DNA of 64,000 bases from Chitinophaga pinensis DSM 2588. GTDB lineage: Bacteria > Bacteroidota > Bacteroidia > Chitinophagales > Chitinophagaceae. Below are positions 63,912 to 64,000 of the stretch, one piece after another. The stretch lies in contig NC_013132.1 of the NCBI RefSeq assembly GCF_000024005.1, forward strand, positions 6,566,001-6,630,000. Reading direction: 5' to 3'. Each line of letters opens with the position of its first letter. Position 1 is the stretch's first letter. The notes under the pieces were generated by a model. It was given only the letters and a program-made list of their open reading frames with translations. It had not been told where the DNA came from and did not search any database. The translations under genes and the position numbers were made by a program.

Positions 63912-64000
63912 CTAGACCCAGACGGTCTTAATCAGCCAAGGCATCCACGACAATCCTACCACACTGAAACCCCAGGGCAAACGGTTCAACAGCATATCAT
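63912..64000 (-). CDS. C-terminus of a probable contractile-injection-system tape-measure protein (partial)
   Basis: Only the last 28 codons are in the window, with stop TAG at 63914-63912. The visible end is LLNRLPWGFSVVGLSWMPW followed by LIKTVWV. The pattern LPW(G/S)-hydrophobic-PWM near the C-terminus resembles the end of Bacteroidota CIS tape-measure (CIS_TMP) proteins as I remember them. With only 28 residues the assignment rests heavily on the context. It is 68 nt upstream of the DUF4157 giant on the same strand. Confidence 0.5.
   Translation of the reverse strand, partial: DMLLNRLPWGFSVVGLSWMPWLIKTVWV

Noticed and set aside
1..64000. tRNA, rRNA, CRISPR arrays, insertion sequences, prophage
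   Set aside because: None was recognised on either strand by reading; a covariance-model scan was not possible here.

Overview
The window is a chromosomal segment of a Bacteroidota bacterium, most likely a Chitinophagaceae member close to Chitinophaga (inference). The evidence is a SusC/SusD pair, type IX secretion (T9SS) type-B sorting domains (CHU_C), a PorP/SprF protein, OMP_b-brl_3 barrels, several promoters of the Bacteroidota type (TTG, about 20 nt, TAnnTTTG), and moderate GC. No rRNA, tRNA, CRISPR, transposase or prophage was seen.

Layout. 1-2264: start of a lipopeptide-type NRPS (fatty-acyl-AMP ligase, carrier, start of condensation domain) that runs off the left edge. 2.5-4.2 kb: a LuxR-type response regulator and a NusG-like (UpxY/LoaP-type) antiterminator. 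4.3-8.4 kb: an M56/BlaR1-like membrane peptidase and an outer-membrane barrel protein. 8.4-14.1 kb: an unrecognised soluble protein and a SusD/SusC pair. 14.4-23.3 kb: small secreted proteins, an SRPBCC protein, a DJ-1/AraC regulator, AlkB, DUF4142, and a run of SDR, six-hairpin-glycosidase-like protein and zinc dehydrogenase. 22.9-31.7 kb: HxlR and a DsbA/SpxH-like lipoprotein, two acyltransferases, a GH51 arabinofuranosidase, an alpha/beta hydrolase, an Old Yellow Enzyme and an orphan. 31.9-37.9 kb: a giant T9SS adhesin broken by one missing base, followed by PorP/SprF. 38-43.2 kb: a 62-bp perfect palindrome, a 46-residue His-rich lipoprotein, M48 peptidase with DUF898 protein, hydrolases and Nudix. 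43.2-50 kb: a LytS/LytTR two-component pair divergent from an ABC ATPase and an ABC-permease/M1-peptidase fusion. 50-54.8 kb: a second T9SS adhesin, an orphan and an M81 peptidase.

55-64 kb (all minus strand, gaps of 9 to 68 nt): this looks like the 3' part of an extracellular contractile injection system (eCIS) operon. In transcription order it holds the C-terminus of a probable CIS tape-measure protein, a 1319-residue DUF4157 protein with a toxin-like C-terminus, a SUFU-SUKH double-domain protein of the immunity type, a ParA ATPase, a 503-residue DUF4157 protein with a second HExxH motif, and an Afp15-like AAA+ ATPase.

The eCIS segment is the most interesting part. A DUF4157 cargo protein is followed nine bases later by a protein built from two superfamilies known as immunity to nuclease toxins, which is unexpected if the particle acts only on eukaryotic targets. 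A solitary ParA ATPase sits in the same operon.
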